A stretch of DNA of 64,000 nucleotides from Mixta tenebrionis. GTDB lineage: Bacteria > Pseudomonadota > Gammaproteobacteria > Enterobacterales > Enterobacteriaceae. The position numbers and the translations under genes were made by a program. The notes under the pieces are model-generated. The model did not search any database, had not been told where the DNA came from, and saw nothing but the letters and a program-made list of their open reading frames with translations. Below are positions 8,088 through 16,937 of this stretch, in pieces. The stretch lies in the NCBI RefSeq assembly GCF_006517625.1, contig NZ_VHQI01000006.1:124001-188000 (forward strand). Direction: 5' to 3'. Each line of letters starts with the position of its first letter. Position 1 is the first letter of the stretch.

Positions 8088-10301
8088 TTAGTCTACGGCG
8101 TAGATCTCCGGCATCAGCTCTTCCAGCAGCGCCGGGAAGTAGCGCGGCTGAGGCGCCTTTTTACTTTCGGAATCTTCATACTTCCAGAATTGAAATTTTC
8201 CTTCGCTGTAGTAAAGGTAGCGGACCTGCTCTTTGTCCAGCGTTAACTCAAGCCAGGGTTCGTCATCGCCATAAGTCCATCGGTGTTCTGCAGCCTTAAT
8301 CGGGACGGGGAGATCGCCGTTTTCCAGCCGTTGCTGAAGACGCTCCGCCAGCACGTAGCCGTGCAGCTCAAAGAAATAAGCACGCCGCGTGGATTTGCTT
8401 AACAGATAGATCTTTTCATCCTCTTTATCCAGCAGCCGCTCTTTAGCGTAGCTGATTACCTGCGGATATTTCACAATCAGCTCGCGCCAGCCGCCGCAGT
8501 CGACCTGGTCGATCAGGTTTTGCAGCGTTTTAAGTACCTCTTTTTTGCCGATATGTGTCAGCAGCTCACCGAATATCGGCTTTTCCACTACCCTCATCCA
8601 GCCTCTACTACGCTCGCGCCAGCTGTGGTTAGCGGAGCGGCAGAAGGTGAAACGGTTATAGCCGACGGGCACCAGATAGTCGCCCAGCGTCAGCAGCGCG
8701 CGCTCCAGCAGATGCTCTTCATGTTCGATAATCGCTTTATCCAGTACGCGGAGGGTTTTATCCGTCAGCGCGATAAATTCTTTCAGGCTGTAGCGGCCAT
8801 GCTTCGACGAACAGGCCAGATTCAGCAGGCCGCGAATACGCCCCTGCAGGCAGGGGTGGCGCTCTGCGCGGATAAGCGCCGCCTCCCAGGCCGGATCCTG
8901 CTGAATCAGTTCTACCTTGAGACGCTCTTCCTGCCACTGATCTTTAAAGATGGCAGGGACCGGCGCGTGCTCCAGCCAGACGTACAGCTCATGCGCATGG
9001 GGCGCCATCGCCTTTAATGCGGCCAGCGCGCGAATAAAGTTTTTCGCGTTCAGTTCCAGCGTATTCAGCAGATTACCGGTAAAGCGCAGCCAGCGCTGCT
9101 GGTGCAGAGCTGCATCGTCGCCCGGTTTCGCCTGCGCGAGAATAAACAAGACCAACGCACAAAAGCGCGCCTGTACCAGATAATCGCTGCTGGTCACAAA
9201 GTCGATCAGCAGCGCCCTGGCGGCGGAAGCGGCGCCTTCAGCATCGGGAGCGGTCTGCGCAACGTAAATATAATCAAGCACCCGCCTTATCTTCTCCAGA
9301 TCTTCCACGGCGAAGGCATGGCGCTGTTCGAACTCCAGCGGAGAAAAGGCGCCCTGCGCGTCGCGCAGCAGGCTAAACCATGCGGTATCGCCTTCTTCCA
9401 GCGTACTGGCTGATTTATCGCCGCGTCCGCACTCCAGCAGAAAGGCCATACGCATAAAGAACCGCAGGTAAAGCGTATCGAAAGAAAGCTCTTTGACTTT
9501 GAGCTGCCAGAAAAGATCGGTCCACCGTCCATCAAGCTTTTGGCTAAAGGTTTCCGCTTCAGACCAGCCGCCGATGCGCCCGCAAAGCCAGGCTTTAAAG
9601 TTCTCAAACTCGGTGAGCGCTTTGCCGCGGGCGTTCATTTTAATGTAGAGATCGTCAGATAAACCGAAAGAGCGCAGGTTGAGATAGTGAAAAACGATGC
9701 GCTTATCATCCTCGCTGCACAGGCGTTGGAACAGGTTATCCGTCGCGGCAGTAAAGCGCTGCTGAATGGCGCGCAGCATGGTTAGGCAGGAGGCGACGGT
9801 AGGATCCTGACGCCAGGAGAGATAAAACCAGTGGCTGTCGATCAGCTGCTTATCGATGGGCGCGGCGTCCGGCGCAAACTGATAATGTTCCGGGCTGGCG
9901 CTGACCAGCGCATCGAAGAATTCCGTGGCGCTGGTGCGGGTTTTATAGCTGAAACGCGATTTCCCGTTAAGCGTAAAACGCTGGCAAAAGGCCTGATGTT
10001 CTCCTTCCTTCGCAGCAAGAAACCAGTGCAGCAGAAAAAGCGTGGTCAGGCGCTGCTGTCCATCCAGTACGGAAAGCCGGGCAGGGTTTTCCTCCACAAT
10101 GCTGCCATAGATGAAGTCAAGCACCAGCGGTTCGCTGCGCGCATCCTGATGCAGCGCCTGCTCCAGCGTATGCAGAAACTGCTGGCGGATCTCTTGCGCT
10201 GACTGACGGCCCTGAGCGTAGTCCCGCTGGATCACCGGAATTTCAATAAAATCAACCAGTGAAAAGATTCCGGCGAAGGTGATGATTTCTTGCTGGCTCA
10301 T
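8088..10301 (-). CDS. DUF262 (ParB/Srx-like) protein, second gene of a coupled pair
   Basis: A 737-aa protein. The N-terminal ~250 residues form a DUF262 domain with IPVIQRDYAQG at 21-31 and LDGQQRLTTLF starting near residue 79. These are the motifs of GmrS, SspE and DndB/ParB-like NTP-using enzymes. The rest is long, helical and lacks a visible HNH/DUF1524 signature, so this member may be the regulatory or NTPase partner. Its ATG overlaps the stop of the upstream DUF262-DUF1524 gene by 4 bp (ATGA), implying translational coupling. Context and family suggest defence against modified or foreign DNA. That role is inferred. Confidence 0.75.
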   Translation of the reverse strand: MSQQEIITFAGIFSLVDFIEIPVIQRDYAQGRQSAQEIRQQFLHTLEQALHQDARSEPLVLDFIYGSIVEENPARLSVLDGQQRLTTLFLLHWFLAAKEGEHQAFCQRFTLNGKSRFSYKTRTSATEFFDALVSASPEHYQFAPDAAPIDKQLIDSHWFYLSWRQDPTVASCLTMLRAIQQRFTAATDNLFQRLCSEDDKRIVFHYLNLRSFGLSDDLYIKMNARGKALTEFENFKAWLCGRIGGWSEAETFSQKLDGRWTDLFWQLKVKELSFDTLYLRFFMRMAFLLECGRGDKSASTLEEGDTAWFSLLRDAQGAFSPLEFEQRHAFAVEDLEKIRRVLDYIYVAQTAPDAEGAASAARALLIDFVTSSDYLVQARFCALVLFILAQAKPGDDAALHQQRWLRFTGNLLNTLELNAKNFIRALAALKAMAPHAHELYVWLEHAPVPAIFKDQWQEERLKVELIQQDPAWEAALIRAERHPCLQGRIRGLLNLACSSKHGRYSLKEFIALTDKTLRVLDKAIIEHEEHLLERALLTLGDYLVPVGYNRFTFCRSANHSWRERSRGWMRVVEKPIFGELLTHIGKKEVLKTLQNLIDQVDCGGWRELIVKYPQVISYAKERLLDKEDEKIYLLSKSTRRAYFFELHGYVLAERLQQRLENGDLPVPIKAAEHRWTYGDDEPWLELTLDKEQVRYLYYSEGKFQFWKYEDSESKKAPQPRYFPALLEELMPEIYAVD

Positions 10302-12109
10302 GACAGGGCTCCACAAAAGAAGGTGGTAAGCGTTTCAATAATGGCGGTTTGATAGTGGCGATGGTCTTCCGGGTGCCAGAAGGTCATATCGTGAACCTGA
10401 CGGCTGTAATATTTAAGAAAGACGTTGCGGGTAGCGACCGGCACAAAGGTGGCATTTTTATCGGCAGCGATAATCCGCTGGCGCTTGATGGGGAAAATGG
10501 CGTTTTTATAGCTGCGGTTGGTCTCAGCATCCAGCAGCGTCAGGTTGCCGATGCTGTTCTCCAGATCTTTGTTGCGGTTTTTATTGAAAGCTTTTTGTAC
10601 ATCGTTAAATAGCTTTTCAAACTCGTCATTGTTAAAAATTTCGTTATCCAGCAAGGTACTGGCGCGCTGGTAAAATTTCGTTTGCAGGCTGTTATCCCGC
10701 TCATCTTTAACCGCGAGCGTTTCATCGGGGCTGAAATGCTCAACAATATTTTTCGTCCAGCTTTTCTGCCCGGCAGTGCTTTCCGGCATCTGCGAACTAA
10801 CGGAGCTGATATGCTCAATATCCCATGTATCCAGCTTGTAGTGCCGGAACTGAAAACGCATGCTGGAACAGTCGTTGCCTAAAATAGTAGCGATATTAAA
10901 TAACAGCAGCAGCGCGCGTAAGTTTTTATCGCCGTAGCCGGCGCCAGCAATCGCCGCGGCAATATTCTTCCGCAGGTTTTGACCGGGGGCTTTCGCCGCT
11001 TCCGGCAGCGCAATCGCCAGAATCTCCTGGCGGAGCTGCGCCAGGAAGGCGCTTTTACTGCCGCTGCTTTGCTGCAGATTAAGCAGCTTTTGTATAGTGA
11101 CTTTCTGGCCGATCAGATAGCCAACCAGATGATAAAGCTGCTGATTCTCAAACCATTCGTTAAGCGTCATAAACAGCCGTTTAACGCGCGCCCAGAGATG
11201 CTCCGTCGCCTGCGCATCGCTTTTGTTGCTCTGCAGATAGTGCGAAAACTTAAGGAAAACGTAGTAAGGATCGTGCACGGAAACCGATAGCGGTAGCGTA
11301 TCGGCAATCACCTTAAGCAGCAGTTCAATACGGTTATCTGGCTGGTCGGCATCGTTGGCATTGCTGATGAAATACCAGAAATCCGGCTGCCGTAACCGTC
11401 GTTCAATATCGTCCCATTCATGCGCCATCCTCAGCTGCTGGAAAGAGAGTTCGGTGCCGGTTCCGGTAAAATTATTCGCGTGCAGAAACAACGCCTTCAC
11501 CAGCTCGGCGTTGGTTAACGGAATTTTACCGCGGTTAAGCCGGGAGAATACGCTGGTGGCTTCCGCAGATTCATGCAGCTGATACCAGATAAACTTAACG
11601 TTTCTGCCGGCCTTTGCGTCATTAAGCAGAGTGGTTAGAAAAGTAAACTTATAGACTCCCTGTTTCTCTTCAAACCAGGCTTTTACCGTCTCCCAGGCCT
11701 GGGAAATATAGTAAAAATCGATATTCTCATCTGCTCTGGCGGGATCGATATTCGTCAGAAACTTTTCGCTGTCAGGGCGGGTTGCAAAACGCAGGCTGTA
11801 ACGCGGTTGCCCCATCATCGCGGCGATATCCGCCAGGTAGAGCAGAATAATATACAGGGTGGTCAGCCGCTGCTGCCCGTCAACCAGCTCCCACTCGTCG
11901 CCGTGCCTCTTAACCACTATCGGCTGTAAACAGTAGAACTGCTCTTTCGGATTCTCTTCGGCGCTTTGCTGAAACTCGGCGATATCTTCTAACAGCTCCC
12001 GTACCTGGCGCGGAGTCCAGCGGTAGCCACGCTGATAGGCGGGAATAAAAAATTTCTCCGTAAGCAGATCGCAGACGGGCTTAAGCATCAGTTGATTGGT
12101 GTTTTGCAT
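10298..12109 (-). CDS. DUF262-DUF1524 (GmrSD-like) protein, first gene of a coupled pair
   Basis: A 603-aa protein. The N-terminal DUF262 domain has FIPAYQRGYRW at about 21-31 and VDGQQRLTTLYIILL starting near residue 76. The C-terminal DUF1524 half carries WDIEHISSV near residue 430 and NSIGNLTLLDAETNRSYKN near 540-560, resembling the His-Asn-Asn/HNH-type metal finger of GmrD. This fused arrangement is typical of type IV modification-dependent restriction enzymes. It is the first gene of a two-gene operon, is separated from gor by a terminator, and is somewhat AT-richer than its neighbours. A role in defence is inference. Confidence 0.8.
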   Translation of the reverse strand: MQNTNQLMLKPVCDLLTEKFFIPAYQRGYRWTPRQVRELLEDIAEFQQSAEENPKEQFYCLQPIVVKRHGDEWELVDGQQRLTTLYIILLYLADIAAMMGQPRYSLRFATRPDSEKFLTNIDPARADENIDFYYISQAWETVKAWFEEKQGVYKFTFLTTLLNDAKAGRNVKFIWYQLHESAEATSVFSRLNRGKIPLTNAELVKALFLHANNFTGTGTELSFQQLRMAHEWDDIERRLRQPDFWYFISNANDADQPDNRIELLLKVIADTLPLSVSVHDPYYVFLKFSHYLQSNKSDAQATEHLWARVKRLFMTLNEWFENQQLYHLVGYLIGQKVTIQKLLNLQQSSGSKSAFLAQLRQEILAIALPEAAKAPGQNLRKNIAAAIAGAGYGDKNLRALLLLFNIATILGNDCSSMRFQFRHYKLDTWDIEHISSVSSQMPESTAGQKSWTKNIVEHFSPDETLAVKDERDNSLQTKFYQRASTLLDNEIFNNDEFEKLFNDVQKAFNKNRNKDLENSIGNLTLLDAETNRSYKNAIFPIKRQRIIAADKNATFVPVATRNVFLKYYSRQVHDMTFWHPEDHRHYQTAIIETLTTFFCGALS

Positions 12110-12284
12110 ATGTGTCCCTGAGAGGCGGGAAGGCGCCGACGGTTGGCAAACCGTACAGTTCCCCTGTTTTGCGCATTACAGCAGCTGCTGCGGCTATAAT
12201 GTTGATGTTGAATAACATTTCTTATCGGCGCGAATAGGCAAAACTAAAATTAACGTGCGAAATATGTGAGCGATGCCGCGCCAA

Positions 12285-12314
12285 TAAAAAAGGCCGGGGA
12301 AAGCTCCCGGCCTT
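12285..12314 (-). terminator. Terminator downstream of gor
   Basis: On the minus strand an AAGGCCGGGAG...CCGGCCTT stem is followed by TTTTTT (plus-strand A-run 12286-12291). It lies 53 bp beyond the gor stop and before the promoter region of the DUF262 operon. Confidence 0.8.
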
Positions 12315-12366
12315 AACTTAACCATCAGATATTTGGGCCGGCCCGTTAGCCAGCATGCCGGGCGCT

Positions 12367-13719
12367 TTAGCGCATAGTTACGAACTCTTCCGCCGCCGTG
12401 GGGTGAATCGCCACGGTATTGTCGAAGTCCTGCTTGGTGGCGCCCATTTTCAGCGCGACCGCGAAGCCCTGCAGCATTTCGTCCATACCGAAACCGATGC
12501 CGTGAATGCCGACGATTTTTTCCTCTTTCCCGACGCAGACCAGCTTCATGCGGCACGGCTGACGATGCTGGGTTACCGCGGTATACATCGCGGTAAAGGA
12601 CGATTTATACACCTTCACCGCCTCGTCGCCGTAGCGCGCGCGCGCTTCCGGCTCGGTCAGGCCAACGGTGCCGATCGGCGGGTGGCTGAAAACCACGGTT
12701 GGAATATTGCTGTAATCCAGATGCTCATCCGGCTTGTTGTTGAACAGGCGCTCGGAAAGGCGACGGCCCGCCGCCACCGCGACCGGCGTCAGCTCTACCG
12801 CGCCGGTGTTGTCGCCAACGGCATAAATCCCGGCGACGCTGGTATTCTGGAACTTATCAACCTGAATATAGCCTTTCTCATTCAGCTCCACGCCGGTTAC
12901 GGCGAGGTTCAGGTTGTCGGTTGCCGGTTCGCGCCCGATCGCCCAAATCAGGCAGTCGACGGTTTGCGTCTGGCCATTTTCCAGCTGCAGCGTCAGGCTG
13001 CCGTCAGCATTTTTCACTACCGCTTTCGGCACCGAATGGGTATGCAGCGTCGGGCCTTCGCTGTTCATCACTTCTACCAGCGTTTCGCTGAGCAGCGGAT
13101 CGAACTGGCGCAGCGGCGCCTCTTTGCGTACAAACAGATGGGTTTCTGAGCCCAGCGCGTTCAGCACGCCGGCAAGCTCTACCGCGATATAGCCCGCGCC
13201 CACGACGGCGGTACGCTTCGGCATCGCCTGTAGCTCAAAGAAGCCATCAGAATCGATGCCATATTCCGCGCCGGGAATCGACGGTTGTACCGGACGTCCG
13301 CCGGTAGCGATCAGAATATGATCGGCAGTGATCTTCTCGCCGTTAACCTCAACGGTATGCGCATCGACAAAGCGGGCGAAGCCTTTAATCACCTCCACGT
13401 TGTTTTTACCCAGCACGGTTTCATAGGAAGTGTGGATGCGATCGATATAGGCGCTGCGGTTTTTCAACAGCGTCTGCCAGCTAAACTGGTTCACCGTGGT
13501 ATCGAAACCATAGTCCGGGCCGTAGTTATGAATGGCTTCAGCCACCTGCGCCGCGTGCCACATGACTTTTTTCGGAACGCAGCCGACGTTAACGCAGGTA
13601 CCGCCCAGCTCTTTCGCTTCAATCAGGGCACATTTCTGGCCATACATCGCCGCACGATTGATGGAGGCGATACCGCCGCTGCCGCCGCCGATGGCGAGAT
13701 AATCATAATGTCGGGTCAT
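12367..13719 (-). CDS. gor: Glutathione reductase
   Basis: A 450-aa homodimeric flavoenzyme of the cytosol that reduces glutathione disulfide with NADPH. It has an N-terminal FAD fold ([13 protein letters not shown]), redox cysteines C42 and C47 in [13 protein letters not shown], an NADPH-binding [16 protein letters not shown] with downstream VRKE, and a C-terminal dimerisation domain with catalytic HPTAAEE. Length equals the E. coli enzyme. The start [12 protein letters not shown] is at 13719; the upstream in-frame extension has no family match. In E. coli gor lies next to rlmJ, but here rbn and a repeat block intervene. Confidence 0.97.
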   Translation of the reverse strand: MTRHYDYLAIGGGSGGIASINRAAMYGQKCALIEAKELGGTCVNVGCVPKKVMWHAAQVAEAIHNYGPDYGFDTTVNQFSWQTLLKNRSAYIDRIHTSYETVLGKNNVEVIKGFARFVDAHTVEVNGEKITADHILIATGGRPVQPSIPGAEYGIDSDGFFELQAMPKRTAVVGAGYIAVELAGVLNALGSETHLFVRKEAPLRQFDPLLSETLVEVMNSEGPTLHTHSVPKAVVKNADGSLTLQLENGQTQTVDCLIWAIGREPATDNLNLAVTGVELNEKGYIQVDKFQNTSVAGIYAVGDNTGAVELTPVAVAAGRRLSERLFNNKPDEHLDYSNIPTVVFSHPPIGTVGLTEPEARARYGDEAVKVYKSSFTAMYTAVTQHRQPCRMKLVCVGKEEKIVGIHGIGFGMDEMLQGFAVALKMGATKQDFDNTVAIHPTAAEEFVTMR

Positions 13720-14047
13720 TGCGCGAGCTCCAAAAATAAGAAAAGAAAACTGGCGTAAGTGTACCGTCACTCTGCGATTTATCGCAAAGTCTGCACCTAT
13801 AATTGCAACAGGTGACAACTTTTGCTGCACCTGTGCCGCAAAATTGATCTCTTCGATCGTCAACTACGGGCCGCACTATTGACGATCGGCCGGCGATCCG
13901 CCAGCCTGTCGGGTGCGGCGAATGGAGGCTTTGCCGTATCGTGCCAGCAGCAGAGAGGCGAACGCCGAATAACGCCGGGCGAGGACGCCATTGTTGCCCG
14001 CTTCGTAGCGCGCTGGGAGGCCATCAAACCTCAAACAGAGGAAATCT
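13720..14047. other. Intergenic region between divergent gor and rbn
   Basis: A 328-bp divergent promoter region. It contains an imperfect inverted repeat, CAGGTGAC...GCACCTG, around 13810-13833, and two related GATCGTCAA/TTGACGATC blocks near 13855-13885 that form a palindrome-like pair. Either could be a hairpin or an operator. The rbn ribosome-binding site AGAGGA is at its right end. No convincing gene was seen in it. Confidence 0.4.
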
Positions 14048-14959
14048 ATGCATCTTACTTTTCTGGGGACCAGCGCCGGTACTCCCAGCCTGCAACGTAA
14101 CGTTACCGCTATCGGCCTGACGCTTTCCCACCGTGGCGATTGCTGGCTGTTCGACTGCGGCGAAGCGACTCAGCATCAGTTTATGCGCAGCATGTTAAAA
14201 CCGGGCAGGCTGCAACGCATTTTTATTACCCACCTGCACGGCGATCATATTTTTGGGCTGCCGGGGCTGTTGACCAGTCGTTCAATGGGCAGCATTAGCG
14301 AGCCGCTGACGCTTTACGGACCGCCCGGCCTGCGCGCATTCGTTGAAACCACGCTTAGCCTGAGCGGCTCTTTCGTTACCTATCCGCTGGAGGTGATTGA
14401 AATTGAGGCGGGAGTGATTTTCGACGACGGCGTGATGAAGGTAACCGCATATCCGCTTAATCATGTAATGCCCTGCTTTGGCTTTCGTATTGAGCAGTAC
14501 GACCGGCTGGGCTATCTGAACTCTGAAAAGCTGAAAGCGGATAATGTGCCGCGCGGCCCCTGGCTTCAGCAGCTAAAGCAGGGAAAAAGCGTCACGCTGG
14601 AAGATGGACGCACCATTCACGGGCGTGACTATCTTGGCCCTTCGACGCCGGGAAAAAAACTGGCGATTTTCGGCGATACCGCACCGGCGGAATGCGGGCT
14701 GGCGCTGGCGGCGGAGGTGGATGTTATGGTGCATGAAGCCACGCTGGAATCGGCGCTGGAGGAAAAGGCCAACATGCGCGGCCACTCCACCACCGTACAG
14801 ACGGCCACGCTTGCCAGAGACGCGCGCGCCAGGCGTCTGATCGCCACGCACTTTAGCTCACGCTACCGTTTCGAGGATATGCCGCGCCTGCTGGCGGAGT
14901 GCCAGGCCATTTTCCCCGCCACCGAACTGGCGCGCGATCTGGCGGTATTTGAAATATAA
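14048..14959 (+). CDS. rbn: Ribonuclease BN / RNase Z
   Basis: A 303-aa zinc-dependent metallo-beta-lactamase-fold nuclease, close to E. coli RNase BN (305 aa), acting on tRNA 3' ends in the cytosol. It has the metal motif [13 protein letters not shown] at about residues 62-74, later His ligands in PLNHVMPC and ATHFSSRY, and the FGDTAP stretch. ATG follows AGAGGAAATCT. In E. coli this gene is not beside gor, so the location is a rearrangement relative to that genome. No terminator was found after it; the 45-bp repeat array starts within 20 bp of the stop. Confidence 0.94.
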   Translation: MHLTFLGTSAGTPSLQRNVTAIGLTLSHRGDCWLFDCGEATQHQFMRSMLKPGRLQRIFITHLHGDHIFGLPGLLTSRSMGSISEPLTLYGPPGLRAFVETTLSLSGSFVTYPLEVIEIEAGVIFDDGVMKVTAYPLNHVMPCFGFRIEQYDRLGYLNSEKLKADNVPRGPWLQQLKQGKSVTLEDGRTIHGRDYLGPSTPGKKLAIFGDTAPAECGLALAAEVDVMVHEATLESALEEKANMRGHSTTVQTATLARDARARRLIATHFSSRYRFEDMPRLLAECQAIFPATELARDLAVFEI

Positions 14960-14977
14960 GGGAAGGATAGCGCCGGA

Positions 14978-15522
14978 CTTAAAGCATAAGCTGGTTTGTC
15001 GTTATAAATGCTGAACTGATGAATTCACAACTTAAGTAAGCTTTCGTTATAAACGCTGTGCAGATGAAGTTAAAACATAAACGGTTTTGTTGTCATAAAT
15101 GCTGTGCTGATGAAGTTAAAGCATAAGCGGTTTTTTGTCACAAACGCTGTGCTGGCGAAATTAAAGCATAAGCCAGTTTTTTGTCACAAACGCTGTGCTG
15201 ACGAAGTTAAAACATAAGCGGTTTTTTGTCACAAACGCTGTGCTGACGAAGTTAAAGCATAAGCCAGTTTTTTGTCACAAACGCTGTGCTGACGAAATTA
15301 AAGCATAAGCCAGTTTTTTGTCACAAAGGCTGTGCTGACGGAGTTAAAACATAAGCGGTTTTTTGTCACAAACGCTGTGCTGACGAAGTTAAAGCATAAG
15401 CCAGTTTTTTGTCACAAACGCTGTGCTGACGAAATTAAAGCATAAGCCAGTTTTTTGTCACAAAGGCTGTGCTGACGGAGTTAAAACATAAGCGGTTTTT
15501 TGTCACAAACGCTGTGCTGACG
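14978..15522 (+). repeat. Minisatellite of about 12 units of 45/46 bp
   Basis: Units read gcataagcGGtttttt or gcataagcCAGtttttt, then gtcacaaacgctgtgctgac and gaagttaaa. GG-type units are 45 bp and CAG-type units 46 bp. The first three units at the left (rbn side) are degenerate and the rest are nearly identical. Three consecutive units form a 137-bp block that is duplicated exactly (15212-15348 and 15349-15485). There are no unique spacers, so it is not CRISPR. It lies between convergent rbn and rlmJ. The mixed unit lengths break reading frames, so it is non-coding. Confidence 0.93.
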
Positions 15523-15530
15523 CGGTGAAG

Positions 15531-15641
15531 GCGCGGGAAGCCCTGGCAGAGGAGTAAAGCGTCCCGCGCCATGGAGGGCGCGGGCCGAGCCGTCATGGAT
15601 GACGAACTGGCGTCTTTACGATCGGCCAGGGCTTCCTGCGC
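15531..15641 (+). repeat. Palindromic element, copy 1 (17-bp arms, conserved core)
   Basis: The outer arms 15531-15547 and 15625-15641 are complementary over 17 bp with one G-T wobble. Inside lie a GTAAAG/CTTTAC stem (15554-15559 with 15614-15619), an 8-bp hairpin CCCGCGCC/GGCGCGGG (15563-15584) and a 5-bp hairpin CGTCA-TGGA-TGACG (15591-15604). The core is nearly identical to copy 2 at 20832-20942, but the arms are unrelated in sequence. It may be a non-autonomous palindromic repeat (REPIN/MITE-like) or a structured RNA. No transposase is nearby. Confidence 0.85.
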
Positions 15642-15642
15642 A

Positions 15643-15892
15643 GAAGCCGAATCAGACCGAAGCCGAATCAGACCGAAGCCGAATCAGACAGAAGCCGAAC
15701 CAGACAGAAGCCGAATCAGACAGAAGCCGAACCAGACAGAAGTCGAATCAGACAGAAGCCGAACCAGACAGAAGCCGAACCAGACAGAAGCCGAACCAGA
15801 CAGAAGCCGAATCAGACCGAATCAGACCGAAGCCGAATCAGACCGAAGCCGAATCAGACCGAAGCCGAACCAGACCGAAGCTGAACCAGACA
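15643..15892 (+). repeat. Tandem 16-bp repeat, 15 full units plus one 10-bp partial
   Basis: The unit is gaagccgaatcagacc with variants c/t at position 10 and c/a at position 16. It starts one base after the palindromic element. Because 16 is not a multiple of 3, reading through it cycles all frames and yields a 16-residue protein periodicity (AESDRSRIRPKPNQTE-like) every three units. A 10-bp truncated unit interrupts the array after unit 11. It is probably a slippage-prone non-coding array. Confidence 0.93.
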
Positions 15893-15983
15893 GACCCGAA
15901 CTAAACAGCCACCAAACGAAGCCGCCACGGTACATGAGCGCGATTCATATACGTTAGTACAAACATCGCGCCCGATATCTTCC

Positions 15984-16826
15984 TTACTCTGGAACAATCC
16001 AGCTAACGCTGGTATGCCCGGTTCCCGCTGGCACCAGCACGCGATGCAGCCACGGCAACACATTATTCATCTGCTGCTCCAGCTTCCACGGCGGATTAAT
16101 CACAATCATACCGGAAGCCGTCATACCAAAACGATCGCTATCCGGACGCACCGCCAGCTCAATTTGCAGAATACGACGAATGCCGGTCGCTTCCAAATCG
16201 TGCACCATCCGCTTAATCTGCTGACGCAACACCACCGGATACCACAGCGCGAACACCCCGGTACTAAAACGACGATAGCCTTCCTGAATCCCCTTCACCA
16301 CCGCCTGATAATCACTCTTCATCTCATAAGGCGGATCGATCAAAATCAGACCGCGCCGTGACGGCGGCGGCAGCTTAGCCTTCAGCTGTTGAAAACCATC
16401 GGCACGCGCTAAACGGGCGCGGCTATCCTTCTGAAACTCGCTGCGCAACAGTGGAAAATCGCTGGGATGCAGCTCCGTCAACTCCAGCTTATCTTCCTCG
16501 CGCAACAGCTGACGGGCAATCAGCGGCGAACCAGGATAATAACGCAGCGTCGGGCCATGATTCAGCGCCTTCACGCAGCTAATATAGGGCGCCAGCTCCT
16601 CCGGCAAATCGCTCTGCTGCCAGACGCGAGCGATGCCTTCCAGATACTCACCGGTGCGCTCCGCATGCTCGCCGCTCAGCTGATAACGCCCCGCGCCGGC
16701 GTGCGTATCCAGATACAGGAAAGGCTTCTCCTTCTCTTTCAGCGCGGTAATGATCAGGCTCTGCACGGTGTGCTTCAGCACATCGGCATGGTTGCCAGCG
16801 TGAAAACTGTGACGGTAACTAAGCAT
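15984..16826 (-). CDS. rlmJ: RlmJ, 23S rRNA (adenine-2030-N6)-methyltransferase
   Basis: A 280-aa SAM-dependent methyltransferase that modifies A2030 of 23S rRNA before ribosome assembly. It begins MLSYRHSFHAGNHADVLKH, the family N-terminus. It shows FLYLDTHAGAGRY, a SAM-binding motif, and the adenine N6-methylase catalytic motif IDPPYE near residue 165. Length equals E. coli RlmJ. It lies near prlC as in E. coli. The 16-bp repeat array ends about 90 bp beyond its stop codon. Confidence 0.95.
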   Translation of the reverse strand: MLSYRHSFHAGNHADVLKHTVQSLIITALKEKEKPFLYLDTHAGAGRYQLSGEHAERTGEYLEGIARVWQQSDLPEELAPYISCVKALNHGPTLRYYPGSPLIARQLLREEDKLELTELHPSDFPLLRSEFQKDSRARLARADGFQQLKAKLPPPSRRGLILIDPPYEMKSDYQAVVKGIQEGYRRFSTGVFALWYPVVLRQQIKRMVHDLEATGIRRILQIELAVRPDSDRFGMTASGMIVINPPWKLEQQMNNVLPWLHRVLVPAGTGHTSVSWIVPE

Positions 16827-16937
16827 ATCTACAATATATCCGGTGATGCCTGATGAAAGGAGACCGAAGCGAAATCGCTCCGGCGTAAACGGCGGCCAGT
16901 ATAACCGGACGCCGGTTAAAATACCTCGATCCTTGCG

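Noticed and set aside
13822-14100. 92-aa open frame overlapping the rbn start
   Set aside because: No similarity recognised and it overlaps rbn in another frame; the region is better explained as leader DNA.
14978-15522. Possible CRISPR array
   Set aside because: Units are contiguous at 45-46 bp with no unique spacers between conserved repeats and no cas genes nearby. It is a minisatellite.
15531-15641. Retron msr-msd-like RNA
   Set aside because: The self-paired variable arms recall retron a1/a2 repeats, but no reverse transcriptase or effector gene is near either copy.
15571-15957. Open frames of about 100-129 aa over the 16-bp repeat
   Set aside because: They arise because a 16-bp repeat without stops keeps all frames open; no ribosome-binding site or homology is visible.
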